The notes under the pieces: model-generated
Database searches by the model: none
The model's input: only the letters and a program-made list of their open reading frames with translations
Told to the model about the DNA's origin: nothing
Position numbers and translations under genes: made by a program
NCBI GenBank assembly: GCA_007844125.1
Contig: CM017561.1
Location: forward strand, 24,109,323-24,173,322
Direction: 5' to 3'
Source: Sinonovacula constricta
Taxonomy: Eukaryota > Mollusca > Bivalvia > Cardiida > Solecurtidae
Length of the DNA: 64,000 bases
Part shown: positions 12,701 to 23,779 of the stretch, piece by piece
How positions within the stretch are numbered: the first letter of the stretch is position 1
How the letters are laid out: the number at the start of each line of letters is the position of its first letter

Positions 12701-15700
12701 CACAAGTTAAAAATTAATATTTACACATTTAAATTTTTATGAGGGGGAGCACCCATGTCGTAAGTGGTAAAGGCGCTTACTGGTAAATCCTCTGACCACT
12801 TAGCCTCTCACCGCATGAGTTCAAGTCTTGCTCAGGGCAAAGAACTTTATGTGGGAACATGCGATTTGCTGTGGTTCTACCCAGACATTTGTTTGAGGTC
12901 TTCCTCCACCAAATTGCTAGACGTTGCTACAATGATTATAATGGGTCACTGAGATATAATTCAATATTAAAAAAAAAAATTAAAAAAAATTATGAATTTA
13001 GGCACAAATTGTACCAAATAAAAAATCACCTATTGTTCAATGTTTGACAAGTTTATCTGCCCTTAACTGTAATGCACTAACAATGGCCTTTTTCAACTAC
13101 ATTTTAGAACATTATATAAACAGACTAGAATGATTTTGCAATTAGCCATGATTTTTTACTTTGGTTCATATTTCAAAGCAACTGACAAAATGATTGTTAA
13201 ATCAAAATAAGAATAAACTAAATCATCAAATGCATATTTCTTGAAAACATTTTTCATGAATACGTAACTGACCCATGCCACAATTTTTTTAAGAGCTAAT
13301 GAAAAATTTCGATCCCAATTGTTTGTCCTCCTGAAGACTCGACAATGTGCACTCTGACATCATCACAGTACTATTTTTATTGTCCTTTAACGAATTCCTA
13401 ATCATTGTTGTTTTTAGGGCTTTTCAAACTTTTAACTATTTACTCATTTTCTGTCTAGAAAATTTTCTGCTTCTATATAGAAGTTAAAATCTATTTGAAA
13501 AATATTTTAACAGTTATTTATGCCTACACGTTTAATCCTAGTCCTGGCAGTTAGCTTGAAGGTGTCAAAAAGATCAGCATTACAAAGATCAAATCAAAGA
13601 AGTTAATATTATAGAGTATATTTATAAATATTTTTAAAGCTGAACCTTTTAAATGTTGTTGGTTAGTTACACAATAAATAAATTCTAACAGCTCCAAGGG
13701 GTCTGTAAAATCACATATATTCTGTTTTATGCCTTATGTTCTAAATTAAAGAGAGGTACCAAAGAAGTCAACAGATCTTTGATCAAACTTGATTAAGCCC
13801 TAACATTTATGATAATCTTTTAAATACATTTATTTAAAGTTTAAACATGGGACTTGCACAATTCAATTAAAGTAATTGAATCAATTGGTTCTAATTACCA
13901 GTGTGTGATGTTCTTTTGTCTAATGCTCAATTAACAACACATTTCTTTATCAGGATACTTATTATGCCAAAAATTATCAATACTAAATTCTTAATTATTT
14001 GCTCACTATTTCAAGGTACAAACTAAGGATCAAGGGACTAAGGTGTGTAGCCTGACCAGACAGCTCACAGCAAGGAGCCAGATGATCTAGCTTATCTTGA
14101 TCAACACTTTTTTTAAATTAATTTAAAGGTGATATCCGACAGTTTGCCTGTATCAAATAGATATAACAATATCGAACCACTCCTTTCGGAATACACATAA
14201 CAATACGCTTTGGGAAATTTGTGCATATTTTTTTTTATAAAGCCATGCTTTAGCCTTAATAAATATGAATTTGAACACTAACTGAATTGTTAGACAGAAC
14301 TTATCGCAAAAAAAATAAATCACTCTGAATGTGTATTCTTTCCAACTGTATAAAAAAACTTGATAGAGGTCTCTGCTAAAAACAGATATCAACATCACAG
14401 CTGTTTACCCAGATGACCATATAATGTGATCTCAAAAGTAAGTGGTCATGTGGTTTTCTAACTTTAAAGACAGCTATCTCTCGAGGCTCGGATAGAAAAT
14501 ACCTGTTTGCAATGACGAGTGGTGGTTGATGCTTAACACAGAGATCTAGGAATCAATGTTGAGAATGTTGCCGGACCTTTTCAGGTAACAATGATTTATT
14601 TGGTTGAGAAAAGAAATTTTGGTTCAAACTGTCGGATACCACTCTTAAGCTTACAACGATAAAAGTCAATTGATGTATCAATCAAATTAATTAATTTTAT
14701 TAATTAAAGTTTATATCTTTTGGGGGGTTAAATTCTTTGTAATGGTATATTTATTAAGACATAATCATGAAAGGAGGACACTTTCTGGCCTTGCATACCC
14801 TAATTTTGATGGCAGTATTTTCGTTCTTTCTAATCAATGTAAGACCATGACATTGTCACATGAGCTTTCTTTGTTGTTCTGGGCAATTATGGAAAGGAAG
14901 GCAGGTACAAAAGTGCCTGCTGGTATGTATAATGTTTATAATTAACTCTGAAGAGGATATTAACTGGGATCAAAGGTTTGATTATACAGCTAAACACACA
15001 TTATTAATATGTAACATAGGGAGAAAAATGTGCAGCCAGTGCGGGACTTGAACCCTGAACACTTCGCTTACAGGGCGAATGCTCTACCAGCTGAGCTAAC
15101 CGGACCACTTACACATTCGCTCCCTATCACTCTGCTACATACACCTCGGGCAACTTGAAATTCGTCCTCGATTTTCCACAGACTATATACTCTACATACA
15201 ACTCACAAGCACTTCTCAAGCACTTGTACGTAACGACCGCGGGTCATTTACGTTGGGCCCCATTGTAACATAGGGAGAAAAATGTGCAGCCAGTCTGGGA
15301 CTCGAACCCGGGACACTTCGCTAACATGGCGAATGCTCTACCGACTGAGCTAACCAGACCGCTTACACATTCTCTCCCTATCACCTGGCTACAAATAAAT
15401 TCAGCATCCATTTCAATTTACATCCATTTATCATCAGACAAGTGTTGGCAAATATTTATATTTATGACATTTATGTTATTTATTTAGATAAACTTGTGAA
15501 CAAAAAAGCTTCTACAAATAACTCAAATGTAAACTTATACAAAGATGTTTAACTTCTCTCACTGTTCATTTTTACAAAAGTGGAAGGAAATCCGTATTTC
15601 TTGTTACCATCTTCAATGACCCAACCCTGCTTCATTCATTTAATAAGCAATACCAAATCTTAATTATTTGCTAACAAGTATGTGCAAATTAAACAAGATA

Positions 15701-18700
15701 GATTGCTAACAAGCAGTAAACAGACTGGATCTGAAACACACAGCTCCCAGGGCCGAATCTACATAGACATATTGCTAACGGGCAGTAAATAGACTGGATC
15801 TGAAACAAACAGCTCCCAGGGGTGAATTCTACACTATCTGCCTATGACTTATCAATTTGGGATTTGTTTACTAAGAGTCAATTGTTACATCCTGGTTTAA
15901 AATGTTAACTGTGACTGACCTTCCACTTTAAAGGACCTGGTCAAATTTGAGAATAATCACTCGACACATTGAACAGTACAATTCACACTTATATTAATTA
16001 TAGACGTTTAATAACAGAGGTATATATATAATTTAATTGGTATATACTCAATATTTAAGAACAATGTAATTTCCTGCAGGCATAGTTTGAACCTATGCAA
16101 GGTTATTGAGCTTTAAATACATTTGTAACACTCTACTGACTCACCCTAGATTCTTCATTATAAACTGGTCACTGTTAATAAAAGTAGTCTATTTATATTG
16201 TTTTTAACAAGCAAGATCATACAAAATAAAACACAGACACCTTGTGTATAAGAACGTAGTTACAATGTCGCTCCAACCTCTATCCCTATGTTTTAAAGTG
16301 TATCACTGTTTCCCTTGTTTAGATTCACCATCTTCTTTTGATTTTTATTATGGCATGCTGGAATAGTGCTCCGGAATTCTGAATGTTGATCGCTAAAGGT
16401 ATATCGTTCTCAGCTGTCCTGGTCACTCTATCTTGTTTAGCCTTACTTGAGATTAAATATTCTTTACTCCAGATGTACAATCTATGTATAACAAGCAAGC
16501 AGTCTGGGAAACAAGTTCCTAAACATCTCCCCACTTGCCTGACTTAGGTCAAAGGATGCACAGTACACTGAATTTATGCAGTTGTCAAGTTTTTTGTAGT
16601 TGCTTTTTTTTTTTAATTGTGCAAAACGTGAAAATCGCACTCATTTAATTAAAGCCGAAATGAGCTTTTTCTTTCTAAATGCAAGAACATTTTCTAACTT
16701 TATTTTTTTTTTGTCAGAAATGTGCTCTGAACCACTTTCTTTACATTGAGGGATCTACACTTTAAGCTATTTAGATACACATCCAGTAAAGCCAGAAGCT
16801 TATAATTTATTGACAATTTCTGTCGTGTGTTTTTTACACCTTTTCATACATATACCACCATAAAGCACATTTGCACCAAAATGTATGCTATTCCACCCCT
16901 TGGCCTAAACCGTAAAAAAAAATCACAGGCTGAAACAGCCATAAAGCGTCGCGCAAAATAACTACTTAAACAGGTATCAAATACTGAACATGATCCTATA
17001 CTGACTATTGAAACAGACATTAAAAACCCCCTGTACTTCTGTTCCTGTAATCTGAACTCTAATGATGTAGTTGTTGTTTTTTGCCATTGATATTCCAGAT
17101 CATATAGACAGGTTTACAAAGAAAGGACAGACAGACAATAATAATTATTATACTTCCTGTATGTTGACCCAAGTCCTAGGTAAAATTGTACTCTTCATTA
17201 CTTTAAATGTTAGGATTCTTTTCAGAAAATCTTGCAAATTTAATAAATCTAGTTATCGTAGATCAATGCGCTTTTCCAGCATTATCATATGATAGTTACT
17301 GTATAACTGTTTGCTTGAATCACAAACAGAATGGAGGATTCTGCTTTTATATTCATTCACATTTCATTAAGTTAACATTTATCAATATGCATTCACAAGC
17401 ATATTATAATTGAAATTTTAAAACTAAAAAGTAAGAAAATAAATACCTTGATGTTTTTCTATTCATAACCTTGACAATATATAAGATGGTTATTGTTGCT
17501 GTTATTGCAAGGTAAAATGACGTACAAATGAAACTTATTCTAACAGCTGAATTATTTCATCACGAAAAAGACAATATCATTTACAAATGAATGGCTTTGA
17601 TGAAGGAATAGACCTAAAATATATTAGAGGTGGCAGCAGACGTACGCAGGAAAACATGAAGCATTATATCTTTGTTGATAAAGTTAGGCTATGTGCTTGT
17701 TGAAATTTATTAGTGCAGAGATAGTGGAAATGGTTAAAAAACAAAACCTTGAAAACACAGCTTCAAGCAAGCACAATAAAACTTAGCATAGCTTTGCTCG
17801 ACGCAATAATAAGGTTGCTTCCCTTTACTAGATCCAAACCAAGCTAGGTCATAGAGTAACCCCTTGTCTTGTCATTTTAAACAAAATAACTTATATTAGA
17901 CAGCTGCATATTTTATCTTCTACAATCTTAAACATAATGTATGTTTGTTTGATCAGCTGGATTTAGTGGAACCCACTGTCTTATCTCATTGCATACAATT
18001 CTATTATTTTGTTTCTTAATGATTTTAAAACTGTAAAGGATGAATTGATCAGGCTTAGGCTATAATATAGACCCACATCATCCAGCTGTCTGATCAGCAT
18101 TAACGCTATTGCTGGCTATGTAATATCTACAAATATGTGTATCTTTTATAGCATAAAGTTGTAAAGAACAGTGAACAATTAACATGTGAAATCACAACTG
18201 CAGCCAGCTTAGTTTAACCTGACAAGACTTACATTTGTTCAATGAGCTGTTTCTCATCCAGGGCCCCTGCCAGGTCTCGTTTGTTTCCCAGGACCAGGAC
18301 AGGTATGCCCTGCAGTTGTGGCTTATCCAGCAGGTTGTGTAGCTCATTCCTTGATGCTTCTATCTTGTCACTGTCTGCCGCATCCACCATATATCTGTAT
18401 AATCAGCAGATAGTGAAATGTTACATTTTCATGGCTTATGTTTCATATAAATCTGAAGACTCAAATTACAAGAGCCTTATGTTACCAAAGAGAGAAACTC
18501 CTGTATAGAAACTTTATTGTTGCAGGACTGTTGTACCAGCAAGTTAAGGGCTGCTGTACAAGCAATTTTAGCCAAAGTCCAAGGTGAAACCATAACATCC
18601 TCCTGAAGCAATATGTGCTTGTCTTGGTGATATTTTTAGTTAATTCCAAATTTTTTAATAACATTCATCAATGTAACACACCAATTAAATGTCTACAACC

Positions 18701-21700
18701 AATTTAACATTTTTATGTATGGCAAATTTAGAAGAAAAGAATTCTCTATTTTTAATTTAACATCCAATACAATTTGTGTAATAAATCAACCTGCTTATGA
18801 TGAGATTGTTTTGAGTCTGGAATTCCTAGAATATGTTCATATAAATAAGAGCTATTTGAACTTGAGATCAAAGTCCATGATGTCAGACTACTTACACTAT
18901 AGCATTGACTCCTCTGCAGTACCTCTCCCACATACTCCTAAACCTCGGCTGGCCTCCGATGTCCCACAGCTAGAAAATAATGAACACAATATTACCGGTA
19001 ACCCTTAAAGGTGGTATAGGACAGGCTGCCTATATCAAAAACATGTAACAATATACCAAGCCTGTGTTGGCCATAACTTCTGCATATATTTATACATAAG
19101 CTTAAGCAAATATTATTTTGAACACTATCTTAATTATAAGACAGTAAAATCAGGAAAATTTATTAATTCCAAATATATAAATAAACCGGATTGGTATTTC
19201 TATAAAACAGATGTCTGTGTCAGCATATAAATATAAATGCTACAATGGGATCTTAAAAGTAAGTGATCAATGGTTTTCTTTAGTGTAAAAATAGCTAGCT
19301 TTGCAGCATGGCTCAGGCAGGAAAAACATGTCAGGGGGGTTCGATAGACTCTGAACTCCAACGGTCATTGACCCCTCAGTCAAAATTTTCAGTGGTCAAA
19401 TTCAAATATCTGAGGGTCATATCTGTGTGTTGTGTATCACATCATAAAGTGCAAATGTGCTGTTATAGCAGTGCTGGTTTTGTTTTACTAATTACAGTTA
19501 CTTAATTATTCTTTTTTTTTAGAATTTAGGTTTTCCTTCAGATCTTTATCTTTTTCTCTTAAAAACATTTAATTCATCAGTTTTTGGTATTTTATAATTG
19601 TATTTATAATTATATCATTGACAACCACATTTTGTATAAATAAACCTTGATGGGAATTATTGATACTTCTGATATTTGTTATGACGAGTGAAGTGTTATG
19701 CTGTACATGTCACATAGATGAAAGACATAAATAAGCAGCATTTCATAGGATCTTTTCAGGTAAAAAAGAATTATTTGGATGTATAAGTTAAATTTGCTTT
19801 GTTATTGTTTTTTAGATTTTTGCTTTAGTCTTATTTGGTGAGATTTTATTGGTTAAATCCTGTTATATGATGTTTGTTTCTTTGTTCAGCTCGGTTTGTT
19901 TATTCCTCTTTAATTCTGAATATGTCATGACTTCAATAAGGTATTAGTTGGATCTGATCAAGGAAAGGCCTTACAAGGGGCATCTACAATTTGAATTTGT
20001 CAGGCTTTAACAATACATTTCCTTATTTATATTGTAGTATTTTCAACTTCATTACTGATTACTTCAACAGGCAAATTATTAGTTTCCTCAATAGGCAGCG
20101 AAGAAAAATCCTCACTAGACACATGCCTGAGTATATGTGCACGTGAATGTTACTTATTATATGCTGTTCTACCTAGACAGTAGAGTAAATACAAGAATAA
20201 AATTCCATTGTTTAAAAAATGCTTAGTGTTAAACTTTGAGAATAATGAATGAGGCGTAATGGGTCAGAAATGGCAAAAATAATGCTCGTTAAAGTGTGGA
20301 CACTTGGCTCAAGCATGTGTAAAGCTTACTTTAATTGTGACATTTCCTTTTGTTATTTTTCTCATGTTGAAACCAACTGTTGGAATCATGTCCTCACTAA
20401 ACTGGCCAGACTGGAACAGAAAACAACAAACATGAATTGTTAAAAGATGCAGACTTATTAATATATTCTGCTGTAATAATTTATAGACAATTTTTAGTCT
20501 AGATGACGGTTACGCCTTGAAATAAAAATAACCATGAAAAGATGTACAGATAGTAACTGCTTAGCTCAGAAGACATGTAGCATTTACTTCACTTTCTTGA
20601 TGAAATAGTTAATATACCATTAGCCAGAAAGACTAAAAAAAACGGGATACATACCAATCGGGTCTCAAACACATGGAGTGAGTTCACACTGTTAAGCACC
20701 ATGCTCAGATAAATAGTATAGGTCCACCATGCTCAGATAAATAGCGTAGATCCACCATGATCAGATAAATGGCATAGATCCACCTCGATCAGATAAATAG
20801 CATAGATCCACCGTGATCAGATAAATAGCACAGATCTACCATAATCAGATAAATAGCATAGATCCACCATACTTGGATAAACAGCATAGATCCACCATGC
20901 TCATATAAATAGCATAGATCCAGAACAGCCAGGTCCAGTGAATGATGGATACTTTGTATCATAGTCGTAAAACAGAGAGACTTGAACCACTTGTACGGCT
21001 AATTCTTACCATACAAACTATTACATAATAAGATAATTTTTAATGTAAAGATGACATAATGATGTGTAAATAATCTATTCACAAAATGTAACATTAATTG
21101 AGTACTAAATGCTATAGTCACAAATATATGATTTTAACACTTTGTCTCTGTTGCTGTTATTTATATTCCAAGATAAGAGACACATATCCTCTGAGATGTA
21201 TGACATATAATTTATGAAAATCATGTTATTACTGTACATACAGGTAAAAATCTACTATTCTGTCTCTCACTTATCATTTTTAATTACTTTTTTAATTAAA
21301 ATTTAGTTGGCGGGGGGTTGGGGTACAGCTGTTGACATGTAACTCATTTGAATGCTTAGCTTTTTACTCCGTGGATTTGATGCCATGTTCTGAGCAAAGG
21401 ACTTAATATGGGACAGTCTTCCAGCTGACCTGTTGTGAGCCAGTGGTTCAACCCAGACATTTTTTCAGCCTCTACCAAGATAGCTGGATATCGCTTTAAT
21501 GTGCAGAACTAGACGCTGTGATATATTCAGTGAGAGTTTAAGTAATTAATGTTTTATTGCTGGAAAAGAACAAGATGAATAAATGGTATAGCAAATTTAT
21601 CTAATTACAGTATAAAACAATTTCTATGAATGGGACATAAATTGGTTGTGTCAAACTAATTAATGAATCGCCTTAGTATTGGCTGCCACATGACATAATT

Positions 21701-22755
21701 AGTTTTACAGTCATTGAATTTCTCGCAATTTACAAATACACATTTGAATTTGTTGCTCTTTCCAATACATTACTTCAACCTAATCAAACAATTTAACAAT
21801 ATCCTAAGATCTGTCGAAAGTATGTGGACAAATTACAGCCTTGTTAACCAATTGTTCTTAGACTAATCTAATTGCCGTGATTTTTTTCTTACACTCAAGT
21901 CATTGTGATCACATGTTTCATGGATGTAAGGTGTTTCACGATAGTTTGAAGACCGTCACAATCTTCACATGCATCATACTAACAAATACCAGACACGCAT
22001 ACTTTTCATCTTCAAACAGTCTTAATATTTGCATCTCTGATCATAAATTCTGATGTTTCATAATGAGCGACAATGAAAATTGTAGACAGCTTTAATTTGT
22101 TTTGACCAATGGCAGATGTTAAAATGAATTTATCATATGATCAAACTGGTACTGTCACTTTGTAAAATGTATGCCTAAAATGTCATATTCTCATTTGTTT
22201 CCAAAGTGGTTCGAGTCTCCACCATCCAGGGCAGTGGTGCTGTCGCTGGGTGTTGTCTGATCATGATCTACAATATTTGATGGTATGTCCAGACTGACAC
22301 GGTCTGATATCAAGTCACCAAGTTGTGAGCAGAGTGGTAAGTATTAAAATTTGCTTAACCAAAGCAGCATGAGGAGTGATGATACTTCATCCACATGACG
22401 GAATGAGTCATGTCAGATTTTGTTTCTGGAAGGTAGGATGATTACACAATATGAATGAACATCAGAAAATATTGATCAATTCACTATTTATTCAGTTAGT
22501 CCCTTTTCAAACACGTCAATTGATTTACACCCCTCAAATATTTGTCGATTGTCGTGTGTCTAATCAATGTTCTACAGCGATATCGGCTGTATTGTTATCA
22601 AATGAAAAGTGGGTGGGGTATGACAGACTTACCGCAATTACGTTCACAAACGTAGTTTTTCCTGAGTACTGTAAACCAACCAATGTAAGTTCCATTTCCT
22701 CTTTCCAAAAGAGGCTTTTAAACCAATCTAGAATCCGTTGAAAGAAATGAAGCAT
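9676..22755 (-). CDS. ADP-ribosylation factor-like GTPase 8 (ARL8), complete gene
   Basis: Six exons on the minus strand (22755-22633, 20410-20330, 18969-18896, 18394-18233, 11280-11210, 9719-9676) join in phase into 184 residues plus stop; family members are about 186. Family knowledge: ARL8 is a lysosome-membrane GTPase that recruits effectors for kinesin-driven lysosome movement and for fusion. Seen: an amphipathic N-terminus [20 protein letters not shown] without the glycine-2 used for myristoylation, as in ARL8; P-loop GLQYSGKT (27-34); switch I region MIPTVGFNM; switch [10 protein letters not shown] (71-78); NKRD guanine-specificity motif (130-133); the SCKEKENID motif (163-171). The end [13 protein letters not shown] differs from the HSKSRRS-type vertebrate end. 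Upstream, a CACGTG E-box lies 84 bases before the start codon. Intron 4 is nearly 7 kb and rich in transposons. The family call is firm; which exact paralogue is implied by the ARL8-specific N-terminus. Confidence 0.96.
9908..10205 (-). mobile_element. tRNA-derived SINE family A, near-complete reverse copy
   Basis: On the minus strand the head reads 'ccggacctggtagcacaatc' followed by a B box 'ggttcgatcccgggccgcga', then the family body (agggtagttccacgactgg, gataatgtgactgggtgtgg, gcactataactgcttcaag) and the tail 'ggtgggacgatgaacccaat'. RNA polymerase III A- and B-box spacing fits a tRNA-derived head. It lies in ARL8 intron 5. Confidence 0.85.
11210..11280 (-). CDS. ARL8 exon 5
   Basis: Acceptor ttttcag before 11280. 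Encodes [20 protein letters not shown] and ENI plus one base. The donor is GTATGT at 11209-11204. An internal gtaagg inside the exon (11230-11225) is a tempting but wrong donor, because the following exon would then lack the KEKENI segment. Confidence 0.93.
11351..12617. mobile_element. element with internal tandem repeats of about 140 bp
   Basis: Starts AGAGGGCCATGATGGCCCTT followed by 'aatcgctcacctga' and ends 'ctcaggtgagc': GCTCACCTGA (11375-11384) and TCAGGTGAGC (12608-12617) are inverted. The interior repeats a block containing 'gaagattgggcc', 'gtgttcacaag', 'gacctactttttgaccc' and 'aagatttcatgcaggcaaac'. The first of these lies at 11585, 11729, 11860, 12005, 12139 and 12286, so alternating spacings of 131-148 bases. 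From memory this architecture is common in bivalve genomes; I do not know a superfamily. The minus-strand open frames across it are repeat artefacts. Confidence 0.8.
12745..12955 (+). mobile_element. tRNA-derived SINE family B, best copy
   Basis: The head 'gtcgtaagtggtaaaggcgctt' gives an A-box-like block and 'gagttcaagtcttgctc' a B-box-like block about 45 bases later. The tail has 'acccagacatttgtttgagg', 'tcttcctccacca' and 'gctagacgttgc'. Other copies: 120, 2831, 7437 (-) and 21340. Confidence 0.7.
14127..14644. mobile_element. TTAA-flanked MITE, family T1, complete copy
   Basis: Bounded by TTAA at 14123-14126 and 14645-14648. The left end AGGTGATATCCGACAGTTTG and the right end CAAACTGTCGGATACCACTC are inverted with two mismatches in 17. 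At 518 bp it has no coding capacity. A TTAA duplication and short inverted termini fit a piggyBac-type (or Kolobok-type) non-autonomous element. Relatives: 19009, 23504-23707, 34034-34705 and 58190-58510. Confidence 0.87.
15011..15130 (-). mobile_element. inverted-repeat unit carrying a tRNA-like core, copy 1
   Basis: The left edge GTAACATAGGGAGAAAAATG is inverted, with mismatches, at the right edge (CATTCGCTCCCTATCAC). The core, minus strand 15106-15035, is 72 bases with a D-arm/A-box TTAGCTCAGCTGGTAGAGC, an anticodon-like stem TTCGC/GCGAA around the loop CCTGTAA (TGT at the anticodon position), and a B-box GGTTCAAGTCC. The acceptor stem does not pair, so it is not a functional tRNA by inspection. 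Confidence 0.75.
15266..15384 (-). mobile_element. inverted-repeat unit carrying a tRNA-like core, copy 2
   Basis: Same design as copy 1, in the same orientation, about 255 bases on. The tRNA-like core is minus strand 15360-15289 (72 bases) with TTAGCTCAGTCGGTAGAGC, the stem TTCGC/GCGAA around CATGTTA (TGT again), and GGTTCGAGTCC. The acceptor arm again does not pair. Confidence 0.75.
18233..18394 (-). CDS. ARL8 exon 4
   Basis: Acceptor gattatacag before 18394, donor GTAAGT. Encodes [20 protein letters not shown] to EKQLIEQ(M), with the LGNKRD nucleotide-binding motif. The first base completes V93 and the last two bases begin M147. Confidence 0.95.
18896..18969 (-). CDS. ARL8 exon 3
   Basis: Acceptor ttttctag before 18969, donor GTAAGT. 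Encodes [24 protein letters not shown], the switch II region, ending with two bases of V93. Confidence 0.95.
19009..19800. mobile_element. T1-type MITE, copy with unclear right end
   Basis: TTAA at 19005-19008, then AGGTGGTATAGGACAGGCTG, matching the T1 left end with changes. Internal blocks match the T1 copy at 14127, such as 'gggatcttaaaagtaagtga' and 'ggatcttttcaggtaa'. The region from 19330 to 19720 is not in the other copies. The right terminus after about 19800 has decayed or been deleted. It lies in ARL8 intron 2. Confidence 0.65.
20330..20410 (-). CDS. ARL8 exon 2
   Basis: Acceptor tctgttccag before 20410, donor GTAAGC. Encodes [27 protein letters not shown], the switch I effector region, in phase 0. 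Confidence 0.95.
20697..20920. repeat. 28-bp tandem repeat, 8 copies
   Basis: Unit like CACCATGCTCAGATAAATAG followed by 'catagatc', with scattered substitutions. Eight contiguous units. The repeats abut, without spacers, so this is a minisatellite and not a CRISPR array. It lies in ARL8 intron 1. Confidence 0.92.
21340..21510 (+). mobile_element. SINE family B, partial copy
   Basis: Contains 'catgttctgagcaaaggact', 'tcttccagctgacctgttgt', 'caacccagacatt' and 'agctggatatcgc', following the order of the copy at 12745-12955. Confidence 0.55.
22633..22755 (-). CDS. ARL8 exon 1 (start codon)
   Basis: ATG at 22755-22753. Encodes [41 protein letters not shown], with the P-loop. Donor GTAAGT at 22632-22627. 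The + strand frame across it is a shadow. Confidence 0.95.
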
Positions 22756-22838
22756 CGTGAAATCGAGTTGGGTCTCACTTCCTTCACAAAAGATATGAGT
22801 GGAGTACCGTGAAAACAGAAATCACATGACAGCTTCAA

Positions 22839-22848
22839 ATCACGTGAC
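22839..22848 (-). promoter_or_regulatory. CLEAR-like E-box upstream of ARL8
   Basis: Minus strand GTCACGTGAT, one mismatch from the palindromic GTCACGTGAC motif bound by TFEB/MiT factors at lysosomal genes. It is 84 bases before the ARL8 start codon. A second weaker E-box (CACATG) sits at 22822-22827. The link to lysosomal regulation is inference. Confidence 0.45.
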
Positions 22849-23329
22849 CTGTGTGTTTTGCGCGGGGATATTCAAAAACCTTACTTTCGTTGCTGGGATA
22901 AAATCGAATAAAATCTAGTTACGTTTCACTTTCTTCTTACGGATAAGAGTTTAGTTATATCATAAAATTTAAAGTTCTAATTCTGTACAATATTTACAAT
23001 GTTTACAGCTCGTAAGAAATAAATTGTACATTACTAAAAACAGGCGTGTATCTTGGCCGTTTTAAAGTTACGCACAATTGGGCCTACTTTACTTGTTTTT
23101 CTTACATTGGTGCATTTAAGTGCCCTTTTTGCCCCAAAATTTGAGAAGAATGTGAAAAGCAAATACCTTGTTTTTCATGGCATTGACTGAAAAAGTGCAG
23201 ATTTAAGACACAATATTCTCCGGAGACTACGGAAATAAAATAGGCTATATCATGGCAGATACGCGCCTGACAAAAGTGAAATTCACAATGCCGTTGTTTA
23301 ATAGATATAAGTATATAGATGGGTTTTGC

Positions 23330-23490
23330 CTACACAAACGTACTCAAAGGTGATAATTTAAAGCAAGGCGGTTGCACTATTGACATTTCTTTCCTAGCAC
23401 ATGGAAAGCTTATGAATTACGTGACCTTATATTTAACACAAGTTGCATCTACCATTTGCCACGTTGAGTGTGACGGTAAACCACGACATT
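23330..23490. repeat. dispersed repeat of unknown type
   Basis: The block 'tttcctagcacatggaaagc' through 'cacgttgagtgtgacggtaa' resembles 27590-27705 ('cttcctagcacttgggcaac' to 'catgttggatgtgatgggaa'). The two are clearly related but diverged. No open frame is kept in both. Confidence 0.5.
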
Positions 23491-23503
23491 TCACTTTATA
23501 TAA

Positions 23504-23707
23504 AGTTGGTATCCAACAGTTTGGGTCAATTGTCTCTTTTCACTAAAACAACCAAATAATTGTTATTAACCGAAAAGATCCTGCAAAATCCTGTTTATTC
23601 ATGTCCTACAGTGTTCTAATTCGTTTTTATTAGAATTAAGTAGGAGTTTATATAGAAGTATATATTAATAAATTTATTAAATCTAGGCAAACTGTCGGAT
23701 ACCGCTT
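23504..23707. mobile_element. T1 MITE, short internally deleted copy
   Basis: Left end AGTTGGTATCCAACAGTTTG, right end CAAACTGTCGGATACCGCTT followed by TTAA at 23708-23711. About 204 bp, less than half the length of the copy at 14127; the left TTAA has decayed to ATAA. Confidence 0.7.
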
Positions 23708-23779
23708 TTAAAAGGGAATGTAGGCCAATCCAACAGCCATTTTCCTTGCAGGAATAGGCTAGGTGTTCATACGTTTGCT

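Larger units (their letters stand above)
11281..18232. other. ARL8 intron 4 (about 7 kb)
   Basis: Largest ARL8 intron. It holds the element at 11351-12617, a SINE-B copy (12745-12955), a TTAA-flanked MITE (14127-14644) and two tRNA-like inverted-repeat units (15011-15384). Between 15400 and 18230 the sequence is AT-rich with no recognised feature; a short duplicated phrase 'gcagtaaacagactggatctgaaaca' occurs at about 15713 and 15782. Confidence 0.6.

Noticed and set aside
15035..15360. Two functional tRNA-Thr genes
   Set aside because: D- and T-arms and an anticodon-like loop are present, but acceptor stems do not pair and the cores lie within repeated inverted-repeat units.
20697..20920. 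Possible CRISPR-like array of 28-bp repeats
   Set aside because: Units are contiguous with no unique spacers, in an animal intron.
22451..22741. Plus-strand open frame across ARL8 exon 1
   Set aside because: Shadow of the ARL8 coding strand.
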